64,000 nucleotides of DNA. Source: Umezawaea tangerina (GTDB lineage Bacteria; Actinomycetota; Actinomycetes; Mycobacteriales; Pseudonocardiaceae). Under the pieces are notes generated by a model that was not told where the DNA came from, did not search any database, and saw only the letters and a program-made list of their open reading frames with translations. The stretch covers positions 434,001-498,000 of the forward strand of contig NZ_PVTF01000004.1 of assembly GCF_003002815.1 (NCBI RefSeq), in the 5' to 3' direction. A program made the position numbers and the translations under genes. How positions within the stretch are numbered: the stretch's first letter is position 1; each line of letters starts with the position of its first letter. Positions 25,443 to 33,646 of the stretch are shown in pieces.

Positions 25443-26408
25443 ATGCGTGCGGTGCGCGTCCACGAGTTCGGCGGTCCCGAGGTGCTCCGGGTCGACGACG
25501 TCCCCGACCCGGTCGCGGGACCCGGTGAGGTGCTGGTCGAGGTGACCGCGGTCGGCCTCAACTACGGCGAGACGCTTCAGCGCTCACGGGCCTCCGCGAA
25601 GCTCTACGACTGGTACCCCGAGCCCCCGCTCCCCGTCATCCCCGGCCTGGAGGTCACGGGCGTCGTCCGCTCCGTCGGTCCCGACGTGTCCGGCGACCTC
25701 ATCGGCTCGGAGGTCATCGGCTTCGCCACCTCCGGCGCCTACGCCGAGCTCGCCGTCCTCCCCGCCGCGGGCGCCATCCCCCTGCCCACCGGCCTCGGCT
25801 CCCGCGAGGCCCTCGCCCTCTTCGTCCAGGGCGTCACCGCCGTGGGCCTGATGAACGCCGCCCGCGTCACGGCGGGCGAGCGCGTGCTGGTCGAGGCCGC
25901 CGCGGGAGGGGTCGGCAGCCTCCTCGTCCAGCTCGTCACGCGGGCCGGGGCCACCGCCGTGGCCCTGGCCCGCGGCGACGCCAAGCTCGCCATCGCCAAG
26001 GACCTCGGTGCCGCCGAGGCCGTCGACTACGGCGAACTCTCCTGGGCGTCACGGGTGTCCCCGGTCGACGTGGTCCTGTCCTCCGTCGGCGGCACGACCA
26101 GCGAGGCCGCTTTCGGGCTGCTGCGCGACGGCGTCGGGCGGATGGTGATCTACGGCACCGCCTCCGGCGCATATCCGGAGATCCCGGTGAAGGAGCTGGT
26201 GCGGAAGGGGGTCGCGCTCAGCGGCCTGAGCAACCTCGCGAGCGACCCGGTGCACATGCGGCAACTGCTCGACGAGGCCTTCGCGCTCGGCGCGTCCGGC
26301 GAGCTCCGCCCCGTGCTCGGCGAGTCCTGGCCGTTGGGCGAGGCCGCGTCGGCGCACCGGGCGTTGGAGGAGCGGACGACGACCGGCAAGCAGTTCCTCG
26401 TTCCCTGA
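25443..26408 (+). CDS. NADPH:quinone oxidoreductase (zinc-independent MDR family)
   Basis: A 321-residue medium-chain dehydrogenase/reductase of the quinone-reductase branch. The N-terminal GroES-like domain has MRAVRVHEFGGPEVLRVDDV and VGLNYGE in place of the zinc Cys. The Rossmann domain has VLVEAAAGGVGSLLVQLV for NADPH binding and LGAAEAVDYGEL. The end KGVALSGLSNLASDP followed by RALEERTTTGKQFLVP is typical. It probably reduces quinones or enals under control of the divergent TetR, perhaps in response to an electrophile. No RGXXL or zinc motifs were seen. Confidence 0.93.
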   Translation: MRAVRVHEFGGPEVLRVDDVPDPVAGPGEVLVEVTAVGLNYGETLQRSRASAKLYDWYPEPPLPVIPGLEVTGVVRSVGPDVSGDLIGSEVIGFATSGAYAELAVLPAAGAIPLPTGLGSREALALFVQGVTAVGLMNAARVTAGERVLVEAAAGGVGSLLVQLVTRAGATAVALARGDAKLAIAKDLGAAEAVDYGELSWASRVSPVDVVLSSVGGTTSEAAFGLLRDGVGRMVIYGTASGAYPEIPVKELVRKGVALSGLSNLASDPVHMRQLLDEAFALGASGELRPVLGESWPLGEAASAHRALEERTTTGKQFLVP

Positions 26409-26422
26409 ACTCAGCCCCGGAG

Positions 26423-28504
26423 TCACACCACCGGCACGTGGTCCGGAGGCCGGTCGTCGACGCAGGTGTCGAGTCGACGCCGCACGCGGTCGACGCAGGT
26501 GTCGCGCCCTTGTTCCCGGTACAGCTCCAGGGCTTCCCGCCACACCTCGCGCGCCTGCTCGTGCTGACCGAGTGCGAGGTGCGGTCCGCCGAGCCGATCG
26601 AGGGTGTCCGCCGCGTAGTAGGTGTTGCCGAGCTCGCGACGCAGCGCGAGCGCGCGGCGGTAGTACCCGATGGCCTCGGTGTGGTGACCGCTGTGGTGCT
26701 CGATGTACCCCAGGCTGTCGAGCGCGTCCGCCTCGCCTTCGAGGTTGTGGTGGGCGCGCTGCAGGGAAACAGCGTCCTGGCAGTGGTCACGGGCTGTGCC
26801 GTGCCGGCCGAGGCGAGCGGCGTGCCAGCCCACCCAGTTGAGGGCGTTGGCCTCCCAGACCGAGCCGGAACCGCGGAAGTGGTCGAGGGCGCGGCGGGCG
26901 TGTTCCCAAGCCAGCCGGTCGGAACCGCGTCGGCCCCACAACCAGGCGAGCGCGTTGCGGGTGTGGGCTTGCTGGTCGGGGTCGTGGTGGTGTTCGGCGA
27001 GGCTGAGAGCTTGGTCCAGGTGCGCCGTGGCGGCGTCCAGGTCGCCGAGGTCGACGTGGGCGAGGCCGAGGAAGCGGTGGGCACGGGCACGGAGATCCAG
27101 GTCGGACACCTGTGTGGAGGCCTCCCACATGGTGAGCCGGTCGTGCCGGTGCCCCCGTCGGACGAGGAAGGTGTACGCGCCCCAGGCCAGGTGCCAGGCG
27201 GTGCGGTGCCTGGCGAGGGTCGTCGCGGTGTGCTGGGCGGCGAGCAGGCAGGCGTGCTCGGCGTCGAACCAGGCCAACGCCGCCTCGGCGTCGGGAAGTG
27301 GCTGGGCGCGAACTCCTCCGGCGGGCGGGTCGAGCGGCGGTGGGTCCCGATGGGGTTCCAGGAGCCGTCGAGCCGCGTGGGCGGTGTGCGTGTAGAAGTC
27401 GAGAACCCGGTGCAGCGCCTCCTCCCGCGCACCGTCGGCGACGCTGATCGCGTAGGCGCGGACCAGGTCGTGCATGGCGTACCGGCCGTTGGCGGCGCGG
27501 TTGACCAGTGAGGCCCCGACCAGGGCGCGCAGCACCGCGTGCGCCTCCCGCTCCGACAGCCCGGCAAGACTGGCCGCGGCAGCCGGACCGATGTCGGGCC
27601 CTGGGGCGACGGCCAGCATGGCGAACATCTCGCGCTGCCGGTCGGTGAGGTGACGCAGGGACCACGACAACACGGTCGGCAGGCTGGCCGTGGGGTCCTC
27701 GGAGTCCAGGGCGTCCACCCCGAGGGTGCGCAGTTCCGACAGGGGCGACCGGGGGTCGGCGGCGACCAGACCCAGTGCCAGGGGAAGTCCTCCGCACCAC
27801 CGGACCAGCTCGGCGACCACCTGCCCGTCGACGGGGCCGAGGGCTGTGCTCAGCAAGGTGTGGGACTCGGAGTCCGTGAGCACGTCCAGGCGGACCCGGC
27901 GGGCGCCGTGGCGGGCGATCAACCCCGGCAGGTGGTTGCGGCTGGTCACCAGCACGGCGCTCCGATGCCCTCCGGGCAGCAGCGGGGTGATCTGGTCGGT
28001 GGTGGCGGCGTTGTCCAGCACCACGAGCATCCGCTTGTCCGCGACCAGGCTCCGGAACAGCGCGGATCGCCGGTCCAGGTCCACGGGGTGGTGGTCGCGG
28101 TCCACCCCGAGCGCGTCGAGGAAACCACCGAGCACGTCGATCGGGTGCGCCGGTCGTCCGGTGGGGCTGAAGCCGTGCAGGTCCGCGAACAGCTGCCCGT
28201 CGGGGAACCGGTGGAGGTTGCGGTGGGCCCAGGTCAGGGCCAGCCAGGTCTTGCCGACACCGCCGGTGCCGCCGATCGCGCCGATCACCGGCAGGGCGTC
28301 GAGGTCCGCCAAGTGGTGGGCGCGGCCGACGAACCCGTGCGGCGCCGAGGGCAGTTGTCGGGGAACCGGCCTGCGGAACGGGACGGAGTGGTCGTGGAGC
28401 TCGACAACGCCGACCGCGCCCGCCTGCACCATCCCGCCGGACACCGCGCTCGAGGTCACCGCGTTGCCGACAACCGGTTCCCCCTGCCCGCCTTCGACCG
28501 CCAT
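26423..28504 (-). CDS. NB-ARC ATPase with TPR domain (AfsR/SARP-like regulator without DNA-binding domain)
   Basis: A 693-residue STAND-class protein. A short N-terminal segment carries SGGMVQAGAVGVVEL, the VQAG motif often seen before the NB-ARC module in actinomycetes. The NB-ARC domain (about 55-320) has P-loop IGGTGGVGKTWLALTWAH, Walker B KRMLVVLDNAA, VLVTSRNHLPGL and the GLPLALGLVA signature. A winged-helix-like stretch follows, and the C-terminal 300 residues contain TPR repeats (for example AHVDLGDLDAATAHLDQAL and LGYIEHHSGHHTEAIGYYRR). No BTAD or HTH domain is present, so its output is unclear. The stop lies 14 bp from the convergent quinone reductase stop. Confidence 0.9.
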   Translation of the reverse strand: MAVEGGQGEPVVGNAVTSSAVSGGMVQAGAVGVVELHDHSVPFRRPVPRQLPSAPHGFVGRAHHLADLDALPVIGAIGGTGGVGKTWLALTWAHRNLHRFPDGQLFADLHGFSPTGRPAHPIDVLGGFLDALGVDRDHHPVDLDRRSALFRSLVADKRMLVVLDNAATTDQITPLLPGGHRSAVLVTSRNHLPGLIARHGARRVRLDVLTDSESHTLLSTALGPVDGQVVAELVRWCGGLPLALGLVAADPRSPLSELRTLGVDALDSEDPTASLPTVLSWSLRHLTDRQREMFAMLAVAPGPDIGPAAAASLAGLSEREAHAVLRALVGASLVNRAANGRYAMHDLVRAYAISVADGAREEALHRVLDFYTHTAHAARRLLEPHRDPPPLDPPAGGVRAQPLPDAEAALAWFDAEHACLLAAQHTATTLARHRTAWHLAWGAYTFLVRRGHRHDRLTMWEASTQVSDLDLRARAHRFLGLAHVDLGDLDAATAHLDQALSLAEHHHDPDQQAHTRNALAWLWGRRGSDRLAWEHARRALDHFRGSGSVWEANALNWVGWHAARLGRHGTARDHCQDAVSLQRAHHNLEGEADALDSLGYIEHHSGHHTEAIGYYRRALALRRELGNTYYAADTLDRLGGPHLALGQHEQAREVWREALELYREQGRDTCVDRVRRRLDTCVDDRPPDHVPVV

Positions 28505-28602
28505 CGCCCTCCCCACCCCGCGGAACACCCCGACGCTACGAGCAGGCGGCACCGAGAGCTCCGGGAACCACCCGCACGAGCGACGCGCTCCAGCCCTTCG
28601 GC

Positions 28603-29769
28603 CTACACCACCGGCACGCTCAGCGGTGCCCGGAACGACAGCAGGTTCAGCATCGGTGGTGGTTCGACCGATGCCAGGCGGAGGGCGGGGAAGCGGCGGG
28701 CCACCGTGCGCAGGACCACCTCGCCCTCCAGCCGGGCCAGTCCGGCGCCGAGGCAGAAGTGCCTGCCGTAGCCGAACGCGAGGTGCTTGCGGGCGTCGGG
28801 ACGGCCGGGGCAGAAGGACTCCGGGTCCGCGAACACCTCGGGGTCGGTGCCGGTGAGCATGAGCAGCAGCGGGGCGCCCGCGGGGAGGCGGACGCCGGAC
28901 AGCTCCACGGGACGGCTGGTGAGGCGGCGCCAGGTGGTGACCGGGGGTTCGCGGCGCAGCACCTCCTCGACGCAGGCGGCGGCCAGGCCGGGCTCGTCGA
29001 GGGAGAGGCGGTGCCAGACGTCCGGGTGGCGCAGCACGCGGTCGAGCAGGGTGCTCAGGAGCTGGGTGGTCGTCTCCTGGCCCGCGATCAGCAGGAAGTA
29101 GCAGAGCCCGGCGGCCTCGCGGACGGGAGTGCCGCGGGCGACCAGCGCGCCGAACAGGTCGTCGCCCGCGGGGGACGCGGCGCGCAGGCGGGTGGTGAGC
29201 CAGCGGTGGAACTCGCCCGCGGACGCGGCCAGCTCGTGTTGGCGGTCGACGGAGGGGTTGCCCCAGAACAGCTCCAGGGACGCGGTGCTCCACGCCTTCA
29301 ACGCGGGCACGTCCACGTCCCGGATGCCGAGCACCTCCATCAGCACCACGCACGGCAGGTCGCGGGCGAGCGAGGCGTGCAGGTCGACGGGGCCGTCGAC
29401 CAGGCGTTCCGCGCACAGGTCGGCGATCCGGTCCGCGAACGACGCCACCCGCGCCGGGGTCAGGAAGCCCGCGACGAGCCGGCGGAGGGCGGTGTGGGTG
29501 GGGGTGCCGTTGTTGGCGAGCGTCGGCGGGAGGGAGAACCCGGCGCGCGCCAGCACCCGCAGCACCGGGCGCGGGACGGGGGTGATGGCGGTCAGCGCGT
29601 TGTCCGGGTGGAACGCCTCCGGGTCGGCGAGCACGGCGCGGACGTCGGCGTGCCTGCTGACCAGCCACAACCCGGTGGCCGGGTCGTGGTGCACGGGGCT
29701 CTCCGCGCGCAGTCCGCGCAGGTCGGGGGGCTGGTCGGCGTCGAACAGGTCGAGCTGGGTGGTCCGCAC
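28603..29769 (-). CDS. Cytochrome P450
   Basis: A 388-residue soluble bacterial P450. The I-helix oxygen-activation motif is AGQETTTQ at about 230, the ExxR motif is EEVLRR at about 268, and the heme loop is FGYGRHFCLGAGLAR with ligand Cys near 339. It needs a ferredoxin and reductase from elsewhere; none is encoded nearby. The GTG at 29769 leaves a 36-bp spacer to the divergent 8-amino-7-oxononanoate synthase, so the two promoters must overlap. The NB-ARC gene follows 98 bp downstream on the same strand. Substrate unknown. Confidence 0.95.
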   Translation of the reverse strand: MRTTQLDLFDADQPPDLRGLRAESPVHHDPATGLWLVSRHADVRAVLADPEAFHPDNALTAITPVPRPVLRVLARAGFSLPPTLANNGTPTHTALRRLVAGFLTPARVASFADRIADLCAERLVDGPVDLHASLARDLPCVVLMEVLGIRDVDVPALKAWSTASLELFWGNPSVDRQHELAASAGEFHRWLTTRLRAASPAGDDLFGALVARGTPVREAAGLCYFLLIAGQETTTQLLSTLLDRVLRHPDVWHRLSLDEPGLAAACVEEVLRREPPVTTWRRLTSRPVELSGVRLPAGAPLLLMLTGTDPEVFADPESFCPGRPDARKHLAFGYGRHFCLGAGLARLEGEVVLRTVARRFPALRLASVEPPPMLNLLSFRAPLSVPVV

Positions 29770-29805
29770 GGGTGGACCGTATCCGGCCGGTGGGAGACTG
29801 CCGCG

Positions 29806-30984
29806 GTGAGCGTGAGCACAGGTGACTCGGTGTTCGACTGGATCGACACCCGCGCGGAGGCCCGCGCCAAGGCCGGACTGACCCGCAGGCTGAGGCCGCG
29901 GCCGGCGACGTCGACGGACCTCGACCTCGCCAGCAACGACTACCTCGGGCTCGCGCGGGACAAGCGGGTGACCGGGGCGGCAGCGGCGGCGGCGATGCGC
30001 TGGGGCGCGGGGTCGACCGGGTCTCGGCTGGTGACCGGCAGCACCGAGCTGCACACCGAGCTGGAGTACGAGCTCGCGAACTTCTGCGGCGCGCAGTCCG
30101 CGCTGGTGTTCTCCTCCGGGTTCGCGGCGAACCTCGGCGCGCTCACGGCGCTGTCCGGGCCGGGCACCGCGATCGTGGCCGACCAGTACATCCACGCCTC
30201 CCTGATCGACGGCTGCAGGCTGTCGAAGGCGGACGTGGTCGTCGCGGGCCACACCGACGTGCCGCAGGTGAAGAACGCCCTCGCGACGCGCGGCAAGCGG
30301 CGGGCGCTGGTCGTGACGGACTCGGTGTTCTCCGTGGACGGCGACCTGGCGCCGCTGACCGAGCTGGCGGCGGTGTGCCGCGAGCACGACTCCGCGCTGG
30401 TCGTGGACGACGCGCACGGCCTCGGCGTGCTCGGCGACGGCGGTCGCGGCGCGGTGCACGCGGCGGGTCTGGCGAAGTCGCCGGACGTCGTCACCACGAT
30501 CACGCTGTCGAAGTCGCTCGGCGCGCAGGGCGGCGCGGTGCTCGGACCGAGCCGGGTCATCCGGCACCTCGTCGAGACCGCGCGCAGCTTCATCTTCGAC
30601 ACCGGCCTGGCGCCCGGCAGCGTGGCGGCGGCGCTGACCGCGCTGAAGGTGCTGCGCGAGGAGCCCGACCGCCCCGGCCGGGCGCTGGCGGCGGCCGTCG
30701 AGCTGTCCGAACGCCTGCGCGCGGCGGGTTTCCGGGCCAGCACGCCGACCGCGGCGGTCGTGTCCGTGCAGGCGCCGTCGCCGGAGTCCGCGTTCGCGTG
30801 GGCCGAGGCGTGCCGCACCAGCGGTGTGGTCGTCGGCTGCTTCCGGCCGCCGTCGGTGCCCGACGGCATCTCCCGGCTGCGGCTGACCGCGCGCGCCGAC
30901 CTGTCCGAGGCGGACATCGACCGCGCGGTCCGCGTGATCACCGAGACCGGCGCATCCGCAGGTGCGGTATCCCGTCCTCGATGA
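29806..30984 (+). CDS. bioF: 8-amino-7-oxononanoate synthase (alpha-oxoamine synthase)
   Basis: A PLP-dependent fold type I enzyme of 392 residues that condenses an acyl thioester with an amino acid; BioF uses pimeloyl-CoA/ACP and alanine for biotin. Landmarks are DLASNDYLGLA, GAGSTGSRLVTGS, FSSGFAANLGAL, VTDSVFSVDGDLAPL, DDAHGLGVLG and the PLP Lys in ITLSKSLGAQGG. GTG 29806 has GGGAG at 29792-29796. No other biotin genes are visible, so the related KBL or secondary-metabolite oxoamine synthases remain possible. The 3' end overlaps the convergent GNAT gene by 47 bp. Confidence 0.88.
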   Translation: MSVSTGDSVFDWIDTRAEARAKAGLTRRLRPRPATSTDLDLASNDYLGLARDKRVTGAAAAAAMRWGAGSTGSRLVTGSTELHTELEYELANFCGAQSALVFSSGFAANLGALTALSGPGTAIVADQYIHASLIDGCRLSKADVVVAGHTDVPQVKNALATRGKRRALVVTDSVFSVDGDLAPLTELAAVCREHDSALVVDDAHGLGVLGDGGRGAVHAAGLAKSPDVVTTITLSKSLGAQGGAVLGPSRVIRHLVETARSFIFDTGLAPGSVAAALTALKVLREEPDRPGRALAAAVELSERLRAAGFRASTPTAAVVSVQAPSPESAFAWAEACRTSGVVVGCFRPPSVPDGISRLRLTARADLSEADIDRAVRVITETGASAGAVSRPR

Positions 30985-31396
30985 ACTCGGCGCCCTCGGC
31001 GACGAAGCCGAACGAGCCGTAGAAGTCGGCGACGTAGGTCTGCGCGTCGAGCACGCAGTCGGTCTTGCCGACCTCCGACAGCGCGGCCTCGACGAGCCTG
31101 CGGCTGTACCCGCGGCCGCGGGCGGCGCGGGCCGTGACGACCCGGCCGATCCGGAACGCGCCGTCGGGCTCCTCCAGCAGCCGGAGGTAGGCGAGCGGCG
31201 CGGGGTCGCCGTCCACCTCCAGCCACAGGTGCCGGGTGCCGGGTTCGAGGTCGCGGCCGTCCAGGTCCGGGTAGAGGCAGGACTGCTCGATCACGAACAC
31301 CTCGCTGCGCAACCGCAGCAGCGCGTACAACTGCGCGGTGGTCAGGTCTGCCGACCACTGCCTGCGCAGCGTGGCGGGGAACGGTGATGTGCGCAC
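30938..31396 (-). CDS. ElaA-type GNAT acetyltransferase
   Basis: A 152-residue GNAT protein of the ElaA subgroup, shown by LYALLRLRSEVFVIEQSCLY, the acetyl-CoA loop RGRGYSRRLVEAAL and the terminal FYGSFGFVAEG-x-FIEDGIPH. The start is GTG 31396. Its last 47 bp overlap the end of the convergent bioF gene, and both reading frames appear genuine. The acceptor substrate is unknown. Confidence 0.9.
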   Translation of the reverse strand: MRTSPFPATLRRQWSADLTTAQLYALLRLRSEVFVIEQSCLYPDLDGRDLEPGTRHLWLEVDGDPAPLAYLRLLEEPDGAFRIGRVVTARAARGRGYSRRLVEAALSEVGKTDCVLDAQTYVADFYGSFGFVAEGAEFIEDGIPHLRMRRSR

Positions 31397-31425
31397 ACCA
31401 GCCTGGATATCACAGCGGACCGGTC

Positions 31426-32175
31426 CTACAGGCGTGACCGGTAGCTCGCCAGCCTCGTGTAGACGCCCGGCTCACCCGGACGCGCGCAGCCCTTGCCGTA
31501 GGAGACCACGCCGACGAGCCTGCCGCGCACGACCATCGGCCCGCCCGAGTCGCCCTCGCACGCGTCCCGGCCGCCCTCCGGGTACCCGGCGCAGACCATC
31601 GCGTCGGGGCGGAACCCCGTGACGGCGCGGGCGCAGTCGGCGTCCGCCTCGACCGGGACGCGCACCTGGCGCAGCGTCGGCGACGGGTTCGCGCCCTCCG
31701 CCGTGCGCCCCCAGCCGAGCACCGTCGCCTCGACACCCGGCGCGTAGCTCGCGGTGTCGTCGGCGTCGACGAGCGGGACGGTCCGCAGCGGCAGCGGCTC
31801 GGCCAGCGTGAGCACCGCCACGTCGTCGCCCTTGGACACGTCCTTGAAGTCCGGGTGCTTCCAGATGCCCGCGACCCTGGCACCGGGGCGCGCGGTGCGC
31901 AGGTCGCCCGTGCCCGCGACGACGCGGATCCCGTCCGGGGTGCGGTCGCGGCCGGTGATCGCCAGCCGTTCGGCCATGCAGTGCGCCGCCGTGACCACCT
32001 TGTCCGGCGCGACGAGCGCGCCACCGCAGAACAGCTGGCCGTTCGCGTCGGTGAGGGCGACCGCCCACGGGGTGGCGGGCGCCTCGGTGCCGCCGACGAT
32101 CGCGTGCGCCGGGGCGGCGGAGGCGATGACGGCCGCGATGGCGGCGACTAACGACGCGGTGGTCCTGGTCCGCAC
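31426..32175 (-). CDS. Secreted trypsin-like serine protease (S1)
   Basis: A 249-residue S1 protease, second of three paralogues in this window. Sec signal peptide at about 1-25 (AAIAAVIASAAPAHA), then directly IVGGTEAP as the mature N-terminus, with no propeptide spacer. Triad: VTAAHCMAE, GDDVAVLTL, CEGDSGGP; the specificity Asp precedes in GRDACEGDSGGP. GTG 32175 has AAGGAG about 7 nt upstream. It is divergent from the LysE exporter gene. Confidence 0.95.
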   Translation of the reverse strand: MRTRTTASLVAAIAAVIASAAPAHAIVGGTEAPATPWAVALTDANGQLFCGGALVAPDKVVTAAHCMAERLAITGRDRTPDGIRVVAGTGDLRTARPGARVAGIWKHPDFKDVSKGDDVAVLTLAEPLPLRTVPLVDADDTASYAPGVEATVLGWGRTAEGANPSPTLRQVRVPVEADADCARAVTGFRPDAMVCAGYPEGGRDACEGDSGGPMVVRGRLVGVVSYGKGCARPGEPGVYTRLASYRSRL

Positions 32176-32344
32176 GGAGCACTCCTTCTACGGCAGGTGG
32201 ACGAACGGCTACTCACCGTAGCGGGCCCGCGTTTTCTCCGGCACACCCCCGTGGTCGACAGTCGAATCCACCGCCTATCGGGAACAGAACGTGAAATCTT
32301 CCTGTTAGTGTCCTCTGGAGCCGAAGAATCATCGGCATATTGCG

Positions 32345-32361
32345 CAGATCACAACGATCTG
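32345..32361 (+). promoter_or_regulatory. Inverted repeat upstream of lysE-like gene
   Basis: CAGATC-N5-GATCTG, with perfect 6-bp arms, 11 bp before the AGGAGG ribosome site of the LysE-type gene. It could be an operator or part of the leader. The 210-bp spacer between the protease and LysE genes (32176-32385) is locally less GC-rich than its surroundings and holds no other gene. Confidence 0.4.
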
Positions 32362-32385
32362 TCCGGCAACCTAGGAGGGTTACGC

Positions 32386-32997
32386 ATGTTCCTCGACTTC
32401 GGTCAGATCCCGGCCTTCCTGATCGCCTGCGTGGTCGTGATCCTCACGCCGGGTGTCGACGCCTTCCTGCTGCTGCGCACCTCGATGCGCTCGGGCACGC
32501 GGGCGGGCCTGTGGGCGCTGGGCGGCATCCACGCGGCCAGCTTCGTCCAGGTCGGCGTGGTCATCTCCGGCCTCGGCGTCGTCCTGGCCCGCTACCCCGC
32601 GGTGCTCGTCGCGCTGCGCTGGGTCGGCGCGGCCTACCTGCTGTGGCTGGCGCTGTCGATCGCGCGCGGGCTGCTGCGCCGCACCAAGGCCGACGAGCCG
32701 CTGGAGGCCGTGGCCGACCGGCCGTTCCGCCGCGGCTTCCTGACCAACATCACCAACCCGAAGATGCTGCTGTTCTCGCTCGCGTTCCTGCCGCAGTTCA
32801 TCGGTGCGGGCCAACCCACCGCCCAGCTCGCGATGCTCGCCGCGCTCTTCCTCGGCCTCGCGGCGCTCTGGGAGCTGCTCATCGTCATCGCCGCCGGCCG
32901 CGTCGCGGGCGGACTCCACCGCCCCGGCGTGACGACCGCGCTGGACGCGGTGTGCGCCGCGGTGTTCCTGACCATGTCCGTCGGACTGGTCCTCTAG
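32386..32997 (+). CDS. LysE/RhtB-family amino-acid exporter
   Basis: A 203-residue membrane protein with six predicted helices, the LysE/RhtB size. Signature stretches are the N-terminal FLIACVVVILTPGVDAFLLL, followed by GLWALGGIHAASFVQVGVV and GFLTNITNPKMLLFSLAFLPQF, the last being highly characteristic. It exports amino acids or homoserine-lactone-like molecules; the substrate cannot be told. ATG 32386 has AGGAGGG at 32373-32379, which decides the start over the longer open frame upstream. A hairpin closes the transcript. Confidence 0.93.
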   Translation: MFLDFGQIPAFLIACVVVILTPGVDAFLLLRTSMRSGTRAGLWALGGIHAASFVQVGVVISGLGVVLARYPAVLVALRWVGAAYLLWLALSIARGLLRRTKADEPLEAVADRPFRRGFLTNITNPKMLLFSLAFLPQFIGAGQPTAQLAMLAALFLGLAALWELLIVIAAGRVAGGLHRPGVTTALDAVCAAVFLTMSVGLVL

Positions 32998-33014
32998 CCA
33001 CCCGCTCGCGCAAC

Positions 33015-33041
33015 GGCCAGGACGCCCCGCGCGTCCTGGCC
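33015..33041 (+). terminator. Hairpin terminator of lysE-like gene
   Basis: Perfect 11-bp stem (GGCCAGGACGC with its complement) and a 5-nt loop, 17 bp after the stop. The next gene starts 4 bp beyond the stem, so some read-through into it is possible. Confidence 0.7.
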
Positions 33042-33045
33042 TTCC

Positions 33046-33561
33046 GTGCGGACTCCACTCGGGCAGACCGGCGCCGGGCGCGTCCCCTGGGGCCTGGTGG
33101 CGGCGGTCGTGCTGTTCGGCGGCGGGCTGGTGTTCGCCTCCGTCGCCATCGGCCACCGGCTCGACGACTGGGACGGGACCTACACCACCAGCGGGACGTA
33201 CGACACCCACCGGGCCCTCCACGACACCAGCAGGCACCTCGACCAGCTGCTGTTCCGCGGGGCCGTGACCACCGCGGTCCTGCTGGCGCTGACCTCGCCC
33301 TTCCTGGTGCTCCGGCGGCGCTGGGCCGCCGTCGTCACGACGTGCCTTGCGGTCGCGTCCGTGCCGATGGCGTTCGTGTCCGGAGCCCTCGAACCCGGCT
33401 CCCCCGGCGGTCGGGAGCCCTACTCCGACTCCGACTGGGCGAGCTTCTGCTCACTGGCCGCGGCGCCGACCACCGTGGTCGGCGCCGTCGGCGCACTGGT
33501 CGTCCTGGTCCTCCACGCGCGCCGAGACCGGCCCGCGCCGAGACAGGTCGACCGGGCGTAG
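33046..33561 (+). CDS. Small integral membrane protein of unknown function
   Basis: A 171-residue protein with four likely helices: GLVAAVVLFGGGLVFASVAI near the N-terminus, AVTTAVLLALTSPFLVL, AAVVTTCLAVASVPMAFV and TTVVGAVGALVVLVLHA. Between helices 1 and 2 is a polar outside loop with DDWDGTYTTSGTYDTH. The start is GTG 33046. Codon use is normal for the window. No family recognised. Confidence 0.75.
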   Translation: MRTPLGQTGAGRVPWGLVAAVVLFGGGLVFASVAIGHRLDDWDGTYTTSGTYDTHRALHDTSRHLDQLLFRGAVTTAVLLALTSPFLVLRRRWAAVVTTCLAVASVPMAFVSGALEPGSPGGREPYSDSDWASFCSLAAAPTTVVGAVGALVVLVLHARRDRPAPRQVDRA

Positions 33562-33571
33562 GCCACCGGGT

Positions 33572-33599
33572 CCGGCCGGGAGTGGTGCTCCCCGGCCGG
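33572..33599. terminator. Hairpin between convergent membrane-protein and protease genes
   Basis: CCGGCCGGG at 33572-33580 pairs with CCCGGCCGG at 33591-33599 around a 10-nt loop. It lies 10 bp past the membrane-protein stop and 47 bp before the stop of the convergent protease gene. Confidence 0.6.
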
Positions 33600-33646
33600 G
33601 CCCGGTGGTCGCGACTCGGGCAGGGCGACCGCGGAAGCCCCCGCGA

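Noticed and set aside
26423-29668. A single 1081-codon frame covering the NB-ARC gene and part of the P450 on the minus strand
   Set aside because: The P450 is clearly read in a different frame across this interval and has its own stop at 28603, and NB-ARC similarity starts at ATG 28504. Two genes, not a fusion.
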